From NCBI RefSeq assembly GCF_001462205.1, contig NZ_LKIR01000062.1:13143-77142 (forward strand): a DNA stretch of 64,000 nt, in the 5' to 3' direction. Position 1 is the stretch's first letter. Every line of letters starts with the position of its first letter. This document shows, in pieces, positions 54,092 through 62,686 of the stretch. The notes below the pieces were generated by a model. The model saw only the letters and a program-made list of their open reading frames with translations, had not been told where the DNA came from and did no database searches. This stretch comes from Haloparvum sedimenti. GTDB lineage: Archaea > Halobacteriota > Halobacteria > Halobacteriales > Haloferacaceae. The position numbers were made by a program, and so were the translations under genes.

Positions 54092-54904
54092 GTGATCACG
54101 CTCGCCTCCGACTTCGGTCCCCCGTACCCCGCCGCGATGCGCGGCGTCGTCCGGCGCCGCACCGACGCCGAGCTCCTCGACGTGAGCCACGACCTCCCGC
54201 GCGGCGACGTGCGCGCGGGCGCCTTCTGGCTCCGCTTCCTCCTCCCGGAGTTCCCACCAGCCGTCCACTGTGCGGTCGTCGACCCGGGCGTCGGCACCGA
54301 CCGCGCCGCCGTCGTCGTCCGCGCCGGCGATCACGCGGTCGTCGCGCCGGACAACGGGCTCGCGATCCCAGCGGCTCGACGCCTCGCCGCCGGTAGACGG
54401 GGCGGTCCCGTCGACGCTCCCGCCGAGGACGACCCGGGGATAGCGGTGTTCGCCATCGACGCCCCCGAACCGGACTCCGCGACGTTCCACGGTCGGGACG
54501 TGTTCGCGCCCGCGGCCGCGGACGTCCACGACGCCGGCGTCGACGATCTCGCGGCCGTCGACCGGATCGCCCCCGCCGAGGACTACGTGGACCTCTCGCT
54601 GCCGACCGCGACCGTGGACAGAAACGCGGCGGGCGAACCGGTGTCGGCGGTCGGCGAGGTGATGGTCATCGACACCTTCGGCAACGTCATCACCAACGTT
54701 CCGGGCGCGGTGTTGGACGGCGTCGAGTCGGTCGAGGTGAACGGCGAGCGCGTCCCGGTCGGCGAGACGTTCGCGGACGTCGACCGCGGCGAGCGCCTCG
54801 TCACGGTCGGGAGCCACGGCTACGTGGAGTGTGACGTAAACGACGGCCGCGGCGACGAGCGCTTCGGGCTCGGGTCGCGGTCCCCCATCCAGCTCGTGTT
54901 CTGA
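54092..54904 (+). CDS. SAM hydroxide adenosyltransferase (DUF62 family)
   Basis: A 270-residue member of the family that uses water to split S-adenosylmethionine into adenosine and methionine. The N-terminal ITLASDFGPPYPAAM (2-16) and VVDPGVGTDRAAVVV motifs, the PDNGLAIP loop and the C-terminal VIDTFGNVITNVPG are the family blocks; the related fluorinase and chlorinase share this fold. It starts at GTG 54092, two bases after nadM. The next internal start would remove the catalytic SDFG. Why SAM breakdown is coupled to NAD synthesis is unclear. Confidence 0.9.
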   Translation: MITLASDFGPPYPAAMRGVVRRRTDAELLDVSHDLPRGDVRAGAFWLRFLLPEFPPAVHCAVVDPGVGTDRAAVVVRAGDHAVVAPDNGLAIPAARRLAAGRRGGPVDAPAEDDPGIAVFAIDAPEPDSATFHGRDVFAPAAADVHDAGVDDLAAVDRIAPAEDYVDLSLPTATVDRNAAGEPVSAVGEVMVIDTFGNVITNVPGAVLDGVESVEVNGERVPVGETFADVDRGERLVTVGSHGYVECDVNDGRGDERFGLGSRSPIQLVF

Positions 54905-54967
54905 CCGGCCGCAGTCGGCCGCACCGCAGTCGGCCGCACTACCGGCAACCGCGGTCCGTGCGCCCCG

Positions 54968-55471
54968 CTATCGCTCGGCGTCCGCGGCGGTTCCCTCCGC
55001 GGGTTTCTTCTCGTCCGCGTCGGCGCCCTCGCGGACGAACACGACCGGACACTCGGCGCTCATCATCACCTGGTGGGAGGTGCTGCCGAAGACGGCCTTC
55101 CCCGTGGAGGAGCGCTTTCGACCGCCGACGAACAGCATGTCGGCGTCCCGGTCGTCGACGACGCCGAGGATGCCCTCCACGGTCGGCTCGACCGTACTCT
55201 CGACTTCGTGGCTCACGTCGGCGTCCCCGAGGGCGTCCGTGAGACAGACGACGCTCTCCAGCCGCTCGGCCACCTTATCGGGCTCGGGCGGGTCCTCCGG
55301 GTCGTAGCCCGCCTCCGTGACGCCCTGCCGGAAGGCGCGCTCGGAGAAGGCGTGGTACAGCACCACGTCGGCGCCGCTCGGCTCGGCGACATCAGTCACC
55401 GTCTCGGTCAGCTGGCGGATGCGCGACTCCTCGGTCGGACCGATGGCGACCACGAGGGTTTGGAGGCTCAT
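54968..55471 (-). CDS. universal stress protein family
   Basis: A 167-residue UspA-fold protein. It begins MSLQTLVVAIGPTEESR and ends with the nucleotide-binding motif FVGGRKRSSTGKAVFGSTSH (about 114-133) followed by CPVVFVREG, close to the ATP-binding G-2x-G-9x-G pattern. An acidic tail follows (ADADEKKPAEG). Usp proteins affect stress survival, but the specific role is unknown. The ATG at 55471 gives the first beta strand at residue 4. It is divergent from the regulator at 55559, separated by 87 bases. Confidence 0.88.
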   Translation of the reverse strand: MSLQTLVVAIGPTEESRIRQLTETVTDVAEPSGADVVLYHAFSERAFRQGVTEAGYDPEDPPEPDKVAERLESVVCLTDALGDADVSHEVESTVEPTVEGILGVVDDRDADMLFVGGRKRSSTGKAVFGSTSHQVMMSAECPVVFVREGADADEKKPAEGTAADAER

Positions 55472-55558
55472 ACCCGTTCTTCGTGACGCCGGCGTAAATG
55501 GGTCCGGATGCCGGCGACGGCAACGTATTTTGTCCCGGTGGTCCAACTGTCGGCCGAT

Positions 55559-56380
55559 ATGGACGACGCCCCGCACCGCGACGCCCGCTACCTCGCGGGC
55601 TCACCGGTCCGGATCGCGGTGTTGCGCGAACTCGACGCGGAGCCGCGACGCCCCGCGGCGCTGACCGAGCGCGTGGACGCGACGCGTACGACGGTCCAGC
55701 GGATCCTCGCCGGCTTCCGCGAGCGCGACTGGGTCCGCAAGGCGGACGCGCGGTACCGGCTCACCGCGACCGGGGACCGCGTGCGGGCCGCCTACGAGGA
55801 CCTGCTCGCCGAGGCAGATCGCGCCCGCGAGGTCGGGCCCCTCGTCGCGAACGTCGACGCCTTCGAGGCGGGGCTTCCGCCGGCCGCGCTGGAGGTCGGC
55901 GAGGTGACCGTCGCGGACGACCGCGACCCGTTCGCTCCGGTCGACCGCTTCCTCGACGTGTTTGCGGACGCCGCCGGCGGTCACGTCCGGGCCGTCTCCC
56001 CCATCGTCAGCCGCGCGTTCAACGAGTCGGCCGTCGAACTGCTGGACGCGGGAACGACGATCGACCTCATCATCGACCGGGCGGTGTTGGCAGCTTCCGA
56101 GAGCGATTTCGAACCGGCGCTGCGGCGGGCGATCGAGGACGGCTCCGTCTCCGTGTACGTCCACCCCGAGCCGGTCGAGACCGGGCTTTGCGCGTTCGCG
56201 GACACGGCCTGCCTCGCGGCCTACGACGACGGAAACAACATGCGCGCGCTGCTGTCGTCCGACGCCGCCGTGGTCCGAAACTGGGTCGACGACCGGATCG
56301 ACGACGCGCTGGAGCGCTCCCGACCGCTCGCGACCGTCTTGGGTGGCGAGGAGACGACGACCGACGACCCGACGCCTTGA
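55559..56380 (+). CDS. winged-helix transcriptional regulator with ligand-binding C-terminal domain
   Basis: A 273-residue regulator. The first about 75 residues form a winged helix (LAGSPVRIAVLRELD, then TRTTVQRILAGFRERDWV). The C-terminal domain (about 105-245) ends SDAAVVRNWVDDRIDDALE, a layout common among haloarchaeal HTH proteins with a FilR1-type domain. An upstream ATG at 55508 was rejected: the TATA-like CGTATTTTG at 55524-55532 lies about 30 bases before 55559, which fits a leaderless start there. The ligand and targets are unknown; it neighbours the stress protein gene. Confidence 0.8.
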   Translation: MDDAPHRDARYLAGSPVRIAVLRELDAEPRRPAALTERVDATRTTVQRILAGFRERDWVRKADARYRLTATGDRVRAAYEDLLAEADRAREVGPLVANVDAFEAGLPPAALEVGEVTVADDRDPFAPVDRFLDVFADAAGGHVRAVSPIVSRAFNESAVELLDAGTTIDLIIDRAVLAASESDFEPALRRAIEDGSVSVYVHPEPVETGLCAFADTACLAAYDDGNNMRALLSSDAAVVRNWVDDRIDDALERSRPLATVLGGEETTTDDPTP

Positions 56381-56555
56381 GCGCACGGCGTCGGAGACAC
56401 CGCTGAGCGTCCGTGCGACCGCGGAGAACGGTGGGTCGGTGTGGGGGACCGAGCGGCCAGCGGAGGGCCGAATGCGGGCACCGGAACCGCTACCGGACCG
56501 GTCGCCGCTTCGCGGACGACTGGCGATAAATGGTCGCCGGCCGCCGTACCTATAC

Positions 56556-57317
56556 TTACTTGCGGTCGCTCGTCTTCGGCTCCGATACAGTTACAGGATC
56601 TGTAACACCCGGTTCGCCGTCCCGTCCGTCCTCGCTCTCGTCCCCGAATGCGTCTTCATTCACGTCCCCGAGTGCGTCCTCGAGGCCCCACTCGGCGGCG
56701 CGTTCGGCCGCCTCCTCGCGGGCCTGCTCGCGGATAGCGGCGACGCGGTCGTCGTCCGCCAGAAACGCGGCGACCGCGCTCCCTCCGCCGGCGGACTCCT
56801 CGCGCCGCTCCGCGGGGGCGATCTCCCGAGTCCGGTCGGCTAGATCGGGATCGCCGGCCAGCTCCGCGGCGGGCGCACCCGGTGTGACTCGCAACGCCGG
56901 CGTCTCGTGTGCCTCGGACAGCGCCGAGGGCGGCAGCCGGTACAGCTCGACCCGGATGGGACCGGGACCTGCGAGCGCCGCGAGGGCGTCGGCGCCGCCG
57001 TCGTCGGTTGCCGGATCGTACGCGAGCACCGGCACGCCGTCGGCGAAGGTGAGAACGCCGCGTGCCTCGCCGTCGAGCAGTAACGTCTCCCCGGGTGCGA
57101 CGGTCGCGTAGCCGGTGAGCCGGTCCTCGAGCGCGGTCCGGAGGAGCGTCGCGGGGTCGGTGACGACACGCGATCGGAGTAGCTCGCCGCGAGGGATGTG
57201 GAGCTCCTCCGCGGCTTCGGGCGTCTCGGGCGGTTCGACCCCGTCGGCGTCCTCGGGCGCGTCGCTCCCGGCGGCGGTCTCGTTCCCGTCGTCGGTCGGC
57301 CCGCCAGCCTTTCTCAT
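56556..57317 (-). CDS. acidic protein coupled to a MinD-like ATPase, function unknown
   Basis: A 253-residue acidic protein. The segment LHIPRGELLRSRVVTDPATL (about 39-58) and LTGYATVAPGETLLLDGEAR (about 67-86) look like a conserved domain, followed by a disordered Glu/Asp-rich end with EEAAERAAEWGLEDALGD. There is no membrane span. The start overlaps the MinD-like gene's stop (ATGA), so it is made together with it and may be its effector. I do not recognise the family. Confidence 0.65.
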   Translation of the reverse strand: MRKAGGPTDDGNETAAGSDAPEDADGVEPPETPEAAEELHIPRGELLRSRVVTDPATLLRTALEDRLTGYATVAPGETLLLDGEARGVLTFADGVPVLAYDPATDDGGADALAALAGPGPIRVELYRLPPSALSEAHETPALRVTPGAPAAELAGDPDLADRTREIAPAERREESAGGGSAVAAFLADDDRVAAIREQAREEAAERAAEWGLEDALGDVNEDAFGDESEDGRDGEPGVTDPVTVSEPKTSDRK

Positions 57318-58114
57318 GGCCGGTCGGGAACGACGGCGCTCCGGAAGCGGTCCGCCAGCGCATCCGCGCCGTCGTCGGCCGGTTCCCCCACCCCGGGCGG
57401 GCCGTCGGGACGCACGTCGAGCCGGTCGGCAGCCCGGCGGTAGGCGGCCGCGGCGTCGCTGTCGGGCGCGTGCGCCAGTAGCGGCTCGCCCGCGCGGCGC
57501 GCCTCGCGGACCGGGTCCGAGGCGGGAACCTGCGCCAGCGTCGGCCCGCCGAAGCGGCGCTCCGCCTGCTCGGCGACGCGGTCGGCGTCCCCGCGCACCT
57601 TGTTGAACAGCACGCCCGCGGTCCCCGTGCCGTACGAGCGCGCGTACTCCTGCACCTTCAGCCCGTCCGAGAGCGCGGGGATGGTGGGCTGGACCACGAC
57701 AACGGTCCGGTCGGCCAGCACGACCGGCAGCACCGCGGACTTCGACCCGAGCGCGGCCGGCGAGTCCAGAAGCACCACGTCGGCGTCGCGGCCCAACTCG
57801 GCGACCACGTCACGGAGCCGCGCCGGGTCCGCCGCCTCGAAGTCGGCCAGCGAGGTGCCGCAGGGGACGACCGTCATCCCGAACCGCTCGTAGGTCGCCT
57901 CCCCGATGCCGGTGCCGGTGCCCTCGACCAGCAGGTCGTGTAGCGTCACCTCCACGTCGTCCAGCCCGGCGTGGAACAGCAGGTTCGCCATTCCGGTGTC
58001 GGCGTCGACGACCGTCACCTCGTACGCCTCGGCGAGCGCCATCCCCAGCGCCAGCGTGCTGGTGGTCTTGCCCGTCCCGCCCTTGCCGCTGGCGACCGCG
58101 AACGCCTCGACCAT
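57314..58114 (-). CDS. MinD/ParA-type ATPase
   Basis: A 266-residue P-loop ATPase of the MinD/ParA family. The deviant Walker A is ASGKGGTGKTTST (about 8-20), switch I carries VVDADTGMANLLF, and switch II is VVLLDSPAALG. Members position molecules or organelles at the membrane or cell pole; haloarchaea encode several. A membrane-targeting helix at the C-terminus, as in bacterial MinD, is not evident. The start at 58114 fits the Walker motif position; a longer frame begins 30 codons earlier. It follows cobQ by 22 bases and overlaps the next gene. Confidence 0.85.
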   Translation of the reverse strand: MVEAFAVASGKGGTGKTTSTLALGMALAEAYEVTVVDADTGMANLLFHAGLDDVEVTLHDLLVEGTGTGIGEATYERFGMTVVPCGTSLADFEAADPARLRDVVAELGRDADVVLLDSPAALGSKSAVLPVVLADRTVVVVQPTIPALSDGLKVQEYARSYGTGTAGVLFNKVRGDADRVAEQAERRFGGPTLAQVPASDPVREARRAGEPLLAHAPDSDAAAAYRRAADRLDVRPDGPPGVGEPADDGADALADRFRSAVVPDRP

Positions 58115-58136
58115 GGGACCTATCCCGCCTACTCGG

Positions 58137-59924
58137 TTAAAAATTATCCCCTCTCCTCCCGTCCAAAAGGTCGCCGTCCGACCGATCGTCGTTCGACCGG
58201 TCATCGTCGGTGAGGTCCAACGCCCCGAGGTCCACGTGGTCGCACAGCAGGTCCGCGGCGCGGTCGTGCGCGGACCCGGCCGCGTCGGCGTCTGCGCGCG
58301 CGAGCGCGGCGGCCCGGTCCCGTCCGGCGGCCGTGAAGACCGCGTCCACGAACGCCTCTCGGGTTTCGTCGTTCTCGAACAGCCCGTGGAGGTAGGTGCC
58401 GAGGACGCCGGCGCGGTCGCCCCCGCGGTCGACCGCGACTCCTAGCGCCGCGCCCTCGCGGTCCTCGCGTCCGGGCCCGTCTCGGCCCGGAGCGAAGGGG
58501 ATCCGAACCGCGCCCTCGTCGGTGCCCGGGGCGAGCCGCGTCTCGCCCATATGGATCTCGTACCCCTCGACCGCTCCCGAGGCGCCCGCGAGCGGCCCGG
58601 TCCCGTCGACCTCGAGCGTCGTCGCGACGACGCGCTTGTCGGCGCTGAAGGCGGTCTCGACGGGCAACAGGCCGACGCCCGCCACCGTCTCGCGGTCGCC
58701 CGTCCCCTCCACGTCCGCGCGGAGGATCCGCTCGCCGAGGATCTGGTAGCCGCCGCAGAGCCCGACGACCGGTCCCTCGACGTGCCGGAGCGCGTCGACG
58801 AGGCCGGCCTCGCGGAGCGCGAGCAGGTCGTCGACGGTGTTCTTCGTACCCGGGATCACGACCGCGTCGGCGTCGGCGAAGGGATCGGCAGCCGTAGGCC
58901 CATTCTCCCGGTCGGTGTCCCGGACCGGGACGTACGCCACGCGGACGCCCGGCTCCGCGGCGAGCGGTTCCAGGTCCGTCACGTTGGAGGCGCGCGGGAG
59001 CCGCGGAACCGCGACCGTCACCGCCAGCTCCGCCGGGACGCCGTCGTCCGCGCCGCGGACCGCGCGCTCGTCGGGCGCCGGGAGCGCGACGCTGTCCTCC
59101 TCGGGGAGTCCGGGGTCGTCGTGAGGGATCACGCCCAGCACCGGCACGTCGGTCCGGTCCTCGAACTCCTCGATCCCAGGCGTGAGCAGCGAGCGGTCCC
59201 CGCGGAACTTGGTGACGACGGCCCCGACGACGCGCTCGCGGAGGTCGTCGGGCAGGAGCTCCAGCGTCCCCACGAGCGAGGCGAAGACGCCGCCCCGCTC
59301 GATGTCCGCGACGAGCAGGATTTCGGCGTCCGCGACTCGCGCCGTCTCCACGTTCGCCAGGTCGCGGTGCTGGAGGTTTATCTCGGCGATGGAACCGGCG
59401 CCCTCCGCGACGACCACGTCGTGGGCGCTCGCGAGGCGCGCGTGGGCCGCGACCGCCGCCGCGCGCGCGTCGTGCCAGTGCTCCTCGTAGTAGTCGCCGG
59501 CCGCGTAGTGGGCGACCGCCTCGCCGTTCAGCACCAACTGCGACTCCCCGCCGCCGCGGGGCTTCAGGAGGACGGGGTTGTGGTTGGTCTCCGGTCGGAC
59601 GCGCGCGGCACGGGCCTGCACGTACTGGGAAACGCCCACCTCGCCGAAGCCCGTGCTGTCCGCGGCGCCCGCGGTGTTCGTGGTGTCCACGGCGCCCGTG
59701 CCGTTCGTGTCGACCGATTTCGGCACCGCCCGGGCGTTGTTCGACATGTTCTGTGCCTTGAACGGCGCGACGGAGACCCCGTGGTCGGCGAGAACGCGGC
59801 AGAGCCCGGCCGCGACCGTCGACTTGCCCACGTGGGAGGCCGTGCCGGCGACGAGGAGGGTGCGGGCCGAGGAGTTCCGTCCGTGGCTCTCCCCGCCACC
59901 CTCGCCGTCCGCGCCCCCCGTCAT
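58137..59924 (-). CDS. cobQ: cobyric acid synthase
   Basis: CobQ amidates the corrin side chains of adenosylcobyrinate diamide. The 595 residues include the P-loop [17 protein letters not shown] (about 26-42), the family motif [11 protein letters not shown] (about 56-66), [14 protein letters not shown], and the glutamine amidotransferase domain with nucleophile Cys in [13 protein letters not shown] and the catalytic His near [11 protein letters not shown]. An acidic insert after [13 protein letters not shown] and a long acidic C-terminus make it longer than the usual 480-510. It starts two bases after cobA. Confidence 0.93.
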   Translation of the reverse strand: MTGGADGEGGGESHGRNSSARTLLVAGTASHVGKSTVAAGLCRVLADHGVSVAPFKAQNMSNNARAVPKSVDTNGTGAVDTTNTAGAADSTGFGEVGVSQYVQARAARVRPETNHNPVLLKPRGGGESQLVLNGEAVAHYAAGDYYEEHWHDARAAAVAAHARLASAHDVVVAEGAGSIAEINLQHRDLANVETARVADAEILLVADIERGGVFASLVGTLELLPDDLRERVVGAVVTKFRGDRSLLTPGIEEFEDRTDVPVLGVIPHDDPGLPEEDSVALPAPDERAVRGADDGVPAELAVTVAVPRLPRASNVTDLEPLAAEPGVRVAYVPVRDTDRENGPTAADPFADADAVVIPGTKNTVDDLLALREAGLVDALRHVEGPVVGLCGGYQILGERILRADVEGTGDRETVAGVGLLPVETAFSADKRVVATTLEVDGTGPLAGASGAVEGYEIHMGETRLAPGTDEGAVRIPFAPGRDGPGREDREGAALGVAVDRGGDRAGVLGTYLHGLFENDETREAFVDAVFTAAGRDRAAALARADADAAGSAHDRAADLLCDHVDLGALDLTDDDRSNDDRSDGDLLDGRRGDNF

Positions 59925-59926
59925 GT

Positions 59927-60655
59927 TCAGAACTCCGTGCCCATGCGGGCGCGCTGCCCCGCGTCGATGGGGTGTTTCTCCTTGGCGACGCGGGTGATCA
60001 GGTCCGCCTCGTCGTAGAGGTAGTCGGGCTTCGCGTGGCTCCCGGTCAACACGAGTTCGAGCGACGGCGGTTTGGCCGCGATCAGGTCGAGCACGTCCGC
60101 CTCGTCGAGCAGCCCCTTGTCGACCGCGTACAGCACTTCGTCGAGGATCAGGAGGTGGACGCCCTCGTCGGCCTCGCCGTCGAGCGGCAGGGGGGCGTCG
60201 AGGTCGGCGTCGGCGGCCGCGTCGATCAGGTCCTGTGCGCGGGCCAGTCCCCCCTGCGCCTTCGCGGCGTGGTCGTCGTCCGCGGAGCCGTCCCGGAAGC
60301 CGTGCCAGCCGTAGTGGCCCGTGTTCTCGTAGGAGAAGCCCGGCACCGCGGCGATGGCGTCGTACTCGCCGCGGACCGATTCGACGGAGTCGGCGCCCCC
60401 CTTCATGAACTGAAGCATGTGGACGCGGAAGCCGTGGCCGGCCGCGCGGAACCCCATCCCGAGCGCCGCGGTCGTCTTCCCCTTCCCGTCGCCCCACCAC
60501 GCCTGCACCAGGCCGAACTCCTCGGGCGCGCGCGCCTCGATGCCGCGCGCCTCCGGCGTGACTCCCCCGCCGGGGGTCCCGCGCTCCCGGGCGCGGTCGC
60601 GTCTGTCCCCGTCGTCCCCGCCGCCTCGTTCGCGCGTGCCGTCCGCGTTGTCCAT
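59927..60655 (-). CDS. cobA: cob(I)yrinic acid a,c-diamide adenosyltransferase
   Basis: CobA/CobO attaches the 5'-deoxyadenosyl group to the corrinoid. The P-loop is [20 protein letters not shown] (about 55-74), followed by [10 protein letters not shown] and the later [16 protein letters not shown] and [19 protein letters not shown]. The first 45 residues are a low-complexity acidic and Arg-rich extension ([14 protein letters not shown]). The ATG at 60655 begins that extension, and a later start cannot be excluded. Coenzyme B12 serves methylmalonyl-CoA mutase at 32132. Confidence 0.92.
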   Translation of the reverse strand: MDNADGTRERGGGDDGDRRDRARERGTPGGGVTPEARGIEARAPEEFGLVQAWWGDGKGKTTAALGMGFRAAGHGFRVHMLQFMKGGADSVESVRGEYDAIAAVPGFSYENTGHYGWHGFRDGSADDDHAAKAQGGLARAQDLIDAAADADLDAPLPLDGEADEGVHLLILDEVLYAVDKGLLDEADVLDLIAAKPPSLELVLTGSHAKPDYLYDEADLITRVAKEKHPIDAGQRARMGTEF

Positions 60656-60725
60656 GCGAGTTGGATCGACACAAGCGAACTTGAATGGGTCGGAACGGGT
60701 CGCCCCTCGGCTCTCCGACAAAGGT

Positions 60726-60757
60726 TTAGATATGTCTAATCTTTCTATTCGATAGAA
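60726..60757. promoter_or_regulatory. two palindromes between cobA and the metal transporter, candidate operators
   Basis: TTAGA-TATG-TCTAA (60726-60739) resembles the TTAG...CTAA dyads bound by DtxR/MntR-type metal regulators. Four bases later TTCTAT-TCG-ATAGAA (60743-60757) is a second dyad with six-base arms. They lie 35-66 bases before the transporter ATG, near the TATA-like CCTTTTGTG (60760-60768), and 71-102 bases before cobA. Which regulator binds is inference. Confidence 0.5.
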
Positions 60758-60791
60758 GTCCTTTTGTGTCTCTACCACCCACGGTCCGATA

Positions 60792-61856
60792 ATGAGTAAG
60801 ATAGAAACGACCGCCGTCCGGGGGAACACCCTCACCCGGCGACGACTGCTCGCGGCGGGCGCGAGTTCGCTCGCCGCCGGCGCGGCGGGCTGTCTGAACG
60901 GCACCGCCCTCGGGTCGACCGGGGAGAGCGACGGGCCGCGCGCGGTCGCCTCCTTCTTCAGCTTCTACGACTTCGCGCGGGAGGTGGCCGCGGACACGCC
61001 GGTGACCGTCGAGAACCTCGTCCCGACCGGGCTCCACGGCCACGGCTGGGAGCCGGACGCGAGCGTGACGCGCGACATCCTCGAGGCGGACGCGTTCGTT
61101 CACGTCGGCGCCGACTTCCAGCCGTGGGCCGACCGCGCCATCGAGACCGTTCACGACGACGGGGCGGACACGGACCTGATCAACGTCCGCGAGGGCGTGG
61201 ACCTGATCCCGCTGGCCGAGAGCCTCGACCGCGACGAGGAGGGCGTCGGCGACGACCGCGCGCTCGACCCGCACTTCTGGCTCGACCCGACGCGGGCGGC
61301 GACCGCGGTCGACAACATCGTCGAGGGGTTCGCCGAATCGTTCCCGGACCACGAGGCGACGTTCCGCGCGAACGGCGATGCCTACAAGGAGAACGTGCTC
61401 GCGGCCGTCGACGAGCGCTACGCCGCGACGTTCGACCGCGCCGACCGGGGCGTCGTCCAGTTGGCCGCGCACAACGCGTTCGGCTACGTCTCCGACCGCT
61501 ACGACGTGGAGATCCGGCCGCTCGTCGTCAACCTCGCGGCCAGCGGCGACGTGAAGCCCTCCGACATCCGGCGCGCGAAGGAGGTCATCGACGCCAACGA
61601 CATCAGGTACGTCGGCGCGGGCGTCTTCGAGAGCCGGAAGCCGGCCGAGCAGCTGATCGCCGAGACCGGGGTGGAGGCGTACTTCCCTGTCACGCCCTAC
61701 GCCGGCGTCCGCGAGGACTGGGTCGAGGCGGGATGGGGATACGAGGAGATCGCCGACAACATCAACCTCCCCACCTTCGACGTGGTGCTCGGCAACGTCC
61801 CGCCCGAGGAAGCCGGGCCGGAGGGCTGGGCCGACCGGTGGAGGAATTTCGAATGA
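60792..61856 (+). CDS. metal ABC transporter substrate-binding lipoprotein, ZnuA-like
   Basis: A 354-residue cluster-A-I solute-binding protein for Zn or Mn. A twin-arginine signal (LTRRRLLAAGASS) and a lipobox (AAGC, Cys36) place it outside the membrane. Metal-ligand regions include GLHGHGWEPDAS (first His, about 79-90), DPHFWLDP (about 159-166) and HNAFGY (about 219). The His-rich loop often found in Zn-specific members is absent, so Mn is also possible. It heads an operon with an ATPase and a permease. A DtxR-like palindrome in its promoter suggests metal control. Confidence 0.88.
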   Translation: MSKIETTAVRGNTLTRRRLLAAGASSLAAGAAGCLNGTALGSTGESDGPRAVASFFSFYDFAREVAADTPVTVENLVPTGLHGHGWEPDASVTRDILEADAFVHVGADFQPWADRAIETVHDDGADTDLINVREGVDLIPLAESLDRDEEGVGDDRALDPHFWLDPTRAATAVDNIVEGFAESFPDHEATFRANGDAYKENVLAAVDERYAATFDRADRGVVQLAAHNAFGYVSDRYDVEIRPLVVNLAASGDVKPSDIRRAKEVIDANDIRYVGAGVFESRKPAEQLIAETGVEAYFPVTPYAGVREDWVEAGWGYEEIADNINLPTFDVVLGNVPPEEAGPEGWADRWRNFE

Positions 61857-62686
61857 GCGGTGAGGGATCCCCCACCTCTTCGCCGCTCATCGACCTCGAC
61901 GGCGTCTCGTTCGCGTACGCCGCGACGCCGGTGGTCGAGGACGTGTCGCTGAGCGTCGACTCGGGCGAGTACGTCGCGGTCGTGGGACCCAACGGCTCCG
62001 GCAAGTCGACGCTCCTGCGACTGATCCTCGGACTGGAGGAACCCGACGCCGGGAGCGCCCGGCTGTTCGGCGAGCGCGCGGCCGGCTTCGACGCCGGCGA
62101 GCGCGTCGGCTACGTCGCGCAGGGCGCCCGCGACGCCTCCTCGATGCCGATCACCGTCCGCGAGGTCGTGAAGATGGGTCGGTTCCCGCACGTCGGCTTC
62201 GGGCGGCTGTCGGCCGACGACTGGGCCGCGGTCGACGACGCCATCGCCACGGTGGGGATGGAGGCGTTCGCGGACCGACGGATCACGAAGCTCTCCGGCG
62301 GCCAGCGACAGCGGGCGTTCATCGCGCGGGCGCTCGCGAGCGACGCCGAGCTGCTGGTCCTCGACGAGCCGACCGTCGGCGTCGACGCCGAGTCCGTCGC
62401 GGCGTTCTACGACCTGCTGGACGCGCTCAACGACCGGGGCATCACGGTCCTCCTGATCGAGCACGACCTCGGCGCGGTGACCGACCACGCCGAGCGCGTG
62501 GTGTGTCTGAACCGCGAGGTCTACTTCGACGGGCCGACCGAGGCGTTCCTCGACAGCGACGCGCTCGCGCGGGCGTTCGGCGCGACCGCGGGGCTCGTGG
62601 CCGACGCCGGAGGGTCCCCGGCCAGTGAGGGGGAACGGGCCGGCACCGCGTCCGGCCTCGGAACTCCCCCCGGAGGTGAGGACTGA
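61853..62686 (+). CDS. metal ABC transporter ATP-binding protein
   Basis: A 277-residue ABC ATPase energising Zn/Mn uptake. Walker A is VGPNGSGKSTLLRL (about 42-55), the signature is KLSGGQRQRAFIARAL (about 143-158), Walker B is ELLVLDEPTVGVD, and the H-loop His is in LLIEHDLG. A Gly/Ser-rich tail of about 25 residues follows the core. It begins four bases inside the preceding gene (ATGA) and ends in TGATG, sharing a base with the permease start. Confidence 0.92.
   Translation: MSGEGSPTSSPLIDLDGVSFAYAATPVVEDVSLSVDSGEYVAVVGPNGSGKSTLLRLILGLEEPDAGSARLFGERAAGFDAGERVGYVAQGARDASSMPITVREVVKMGRFPHVGFGRLSADDWAAVDDAIATVGMEAFADRRITKLSGGQRQRAFIARALASDAELLVLDEPTVGVDAESVAAFYDLLDALNDRGITVLLIEHDLGAVTDHAERVVCLNREVYFDGPTEAFLDSDALARAFGATAGLVADAGGSPASEGERAGTASGLGTPPGGED

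Noticed and set aside
55508-55558. Earlier start for the regulator, adding 17 residues
   Set aside because: The added segment overlaps the predicted promoter, and the TATA-like box fits a leaderless start at 55559.
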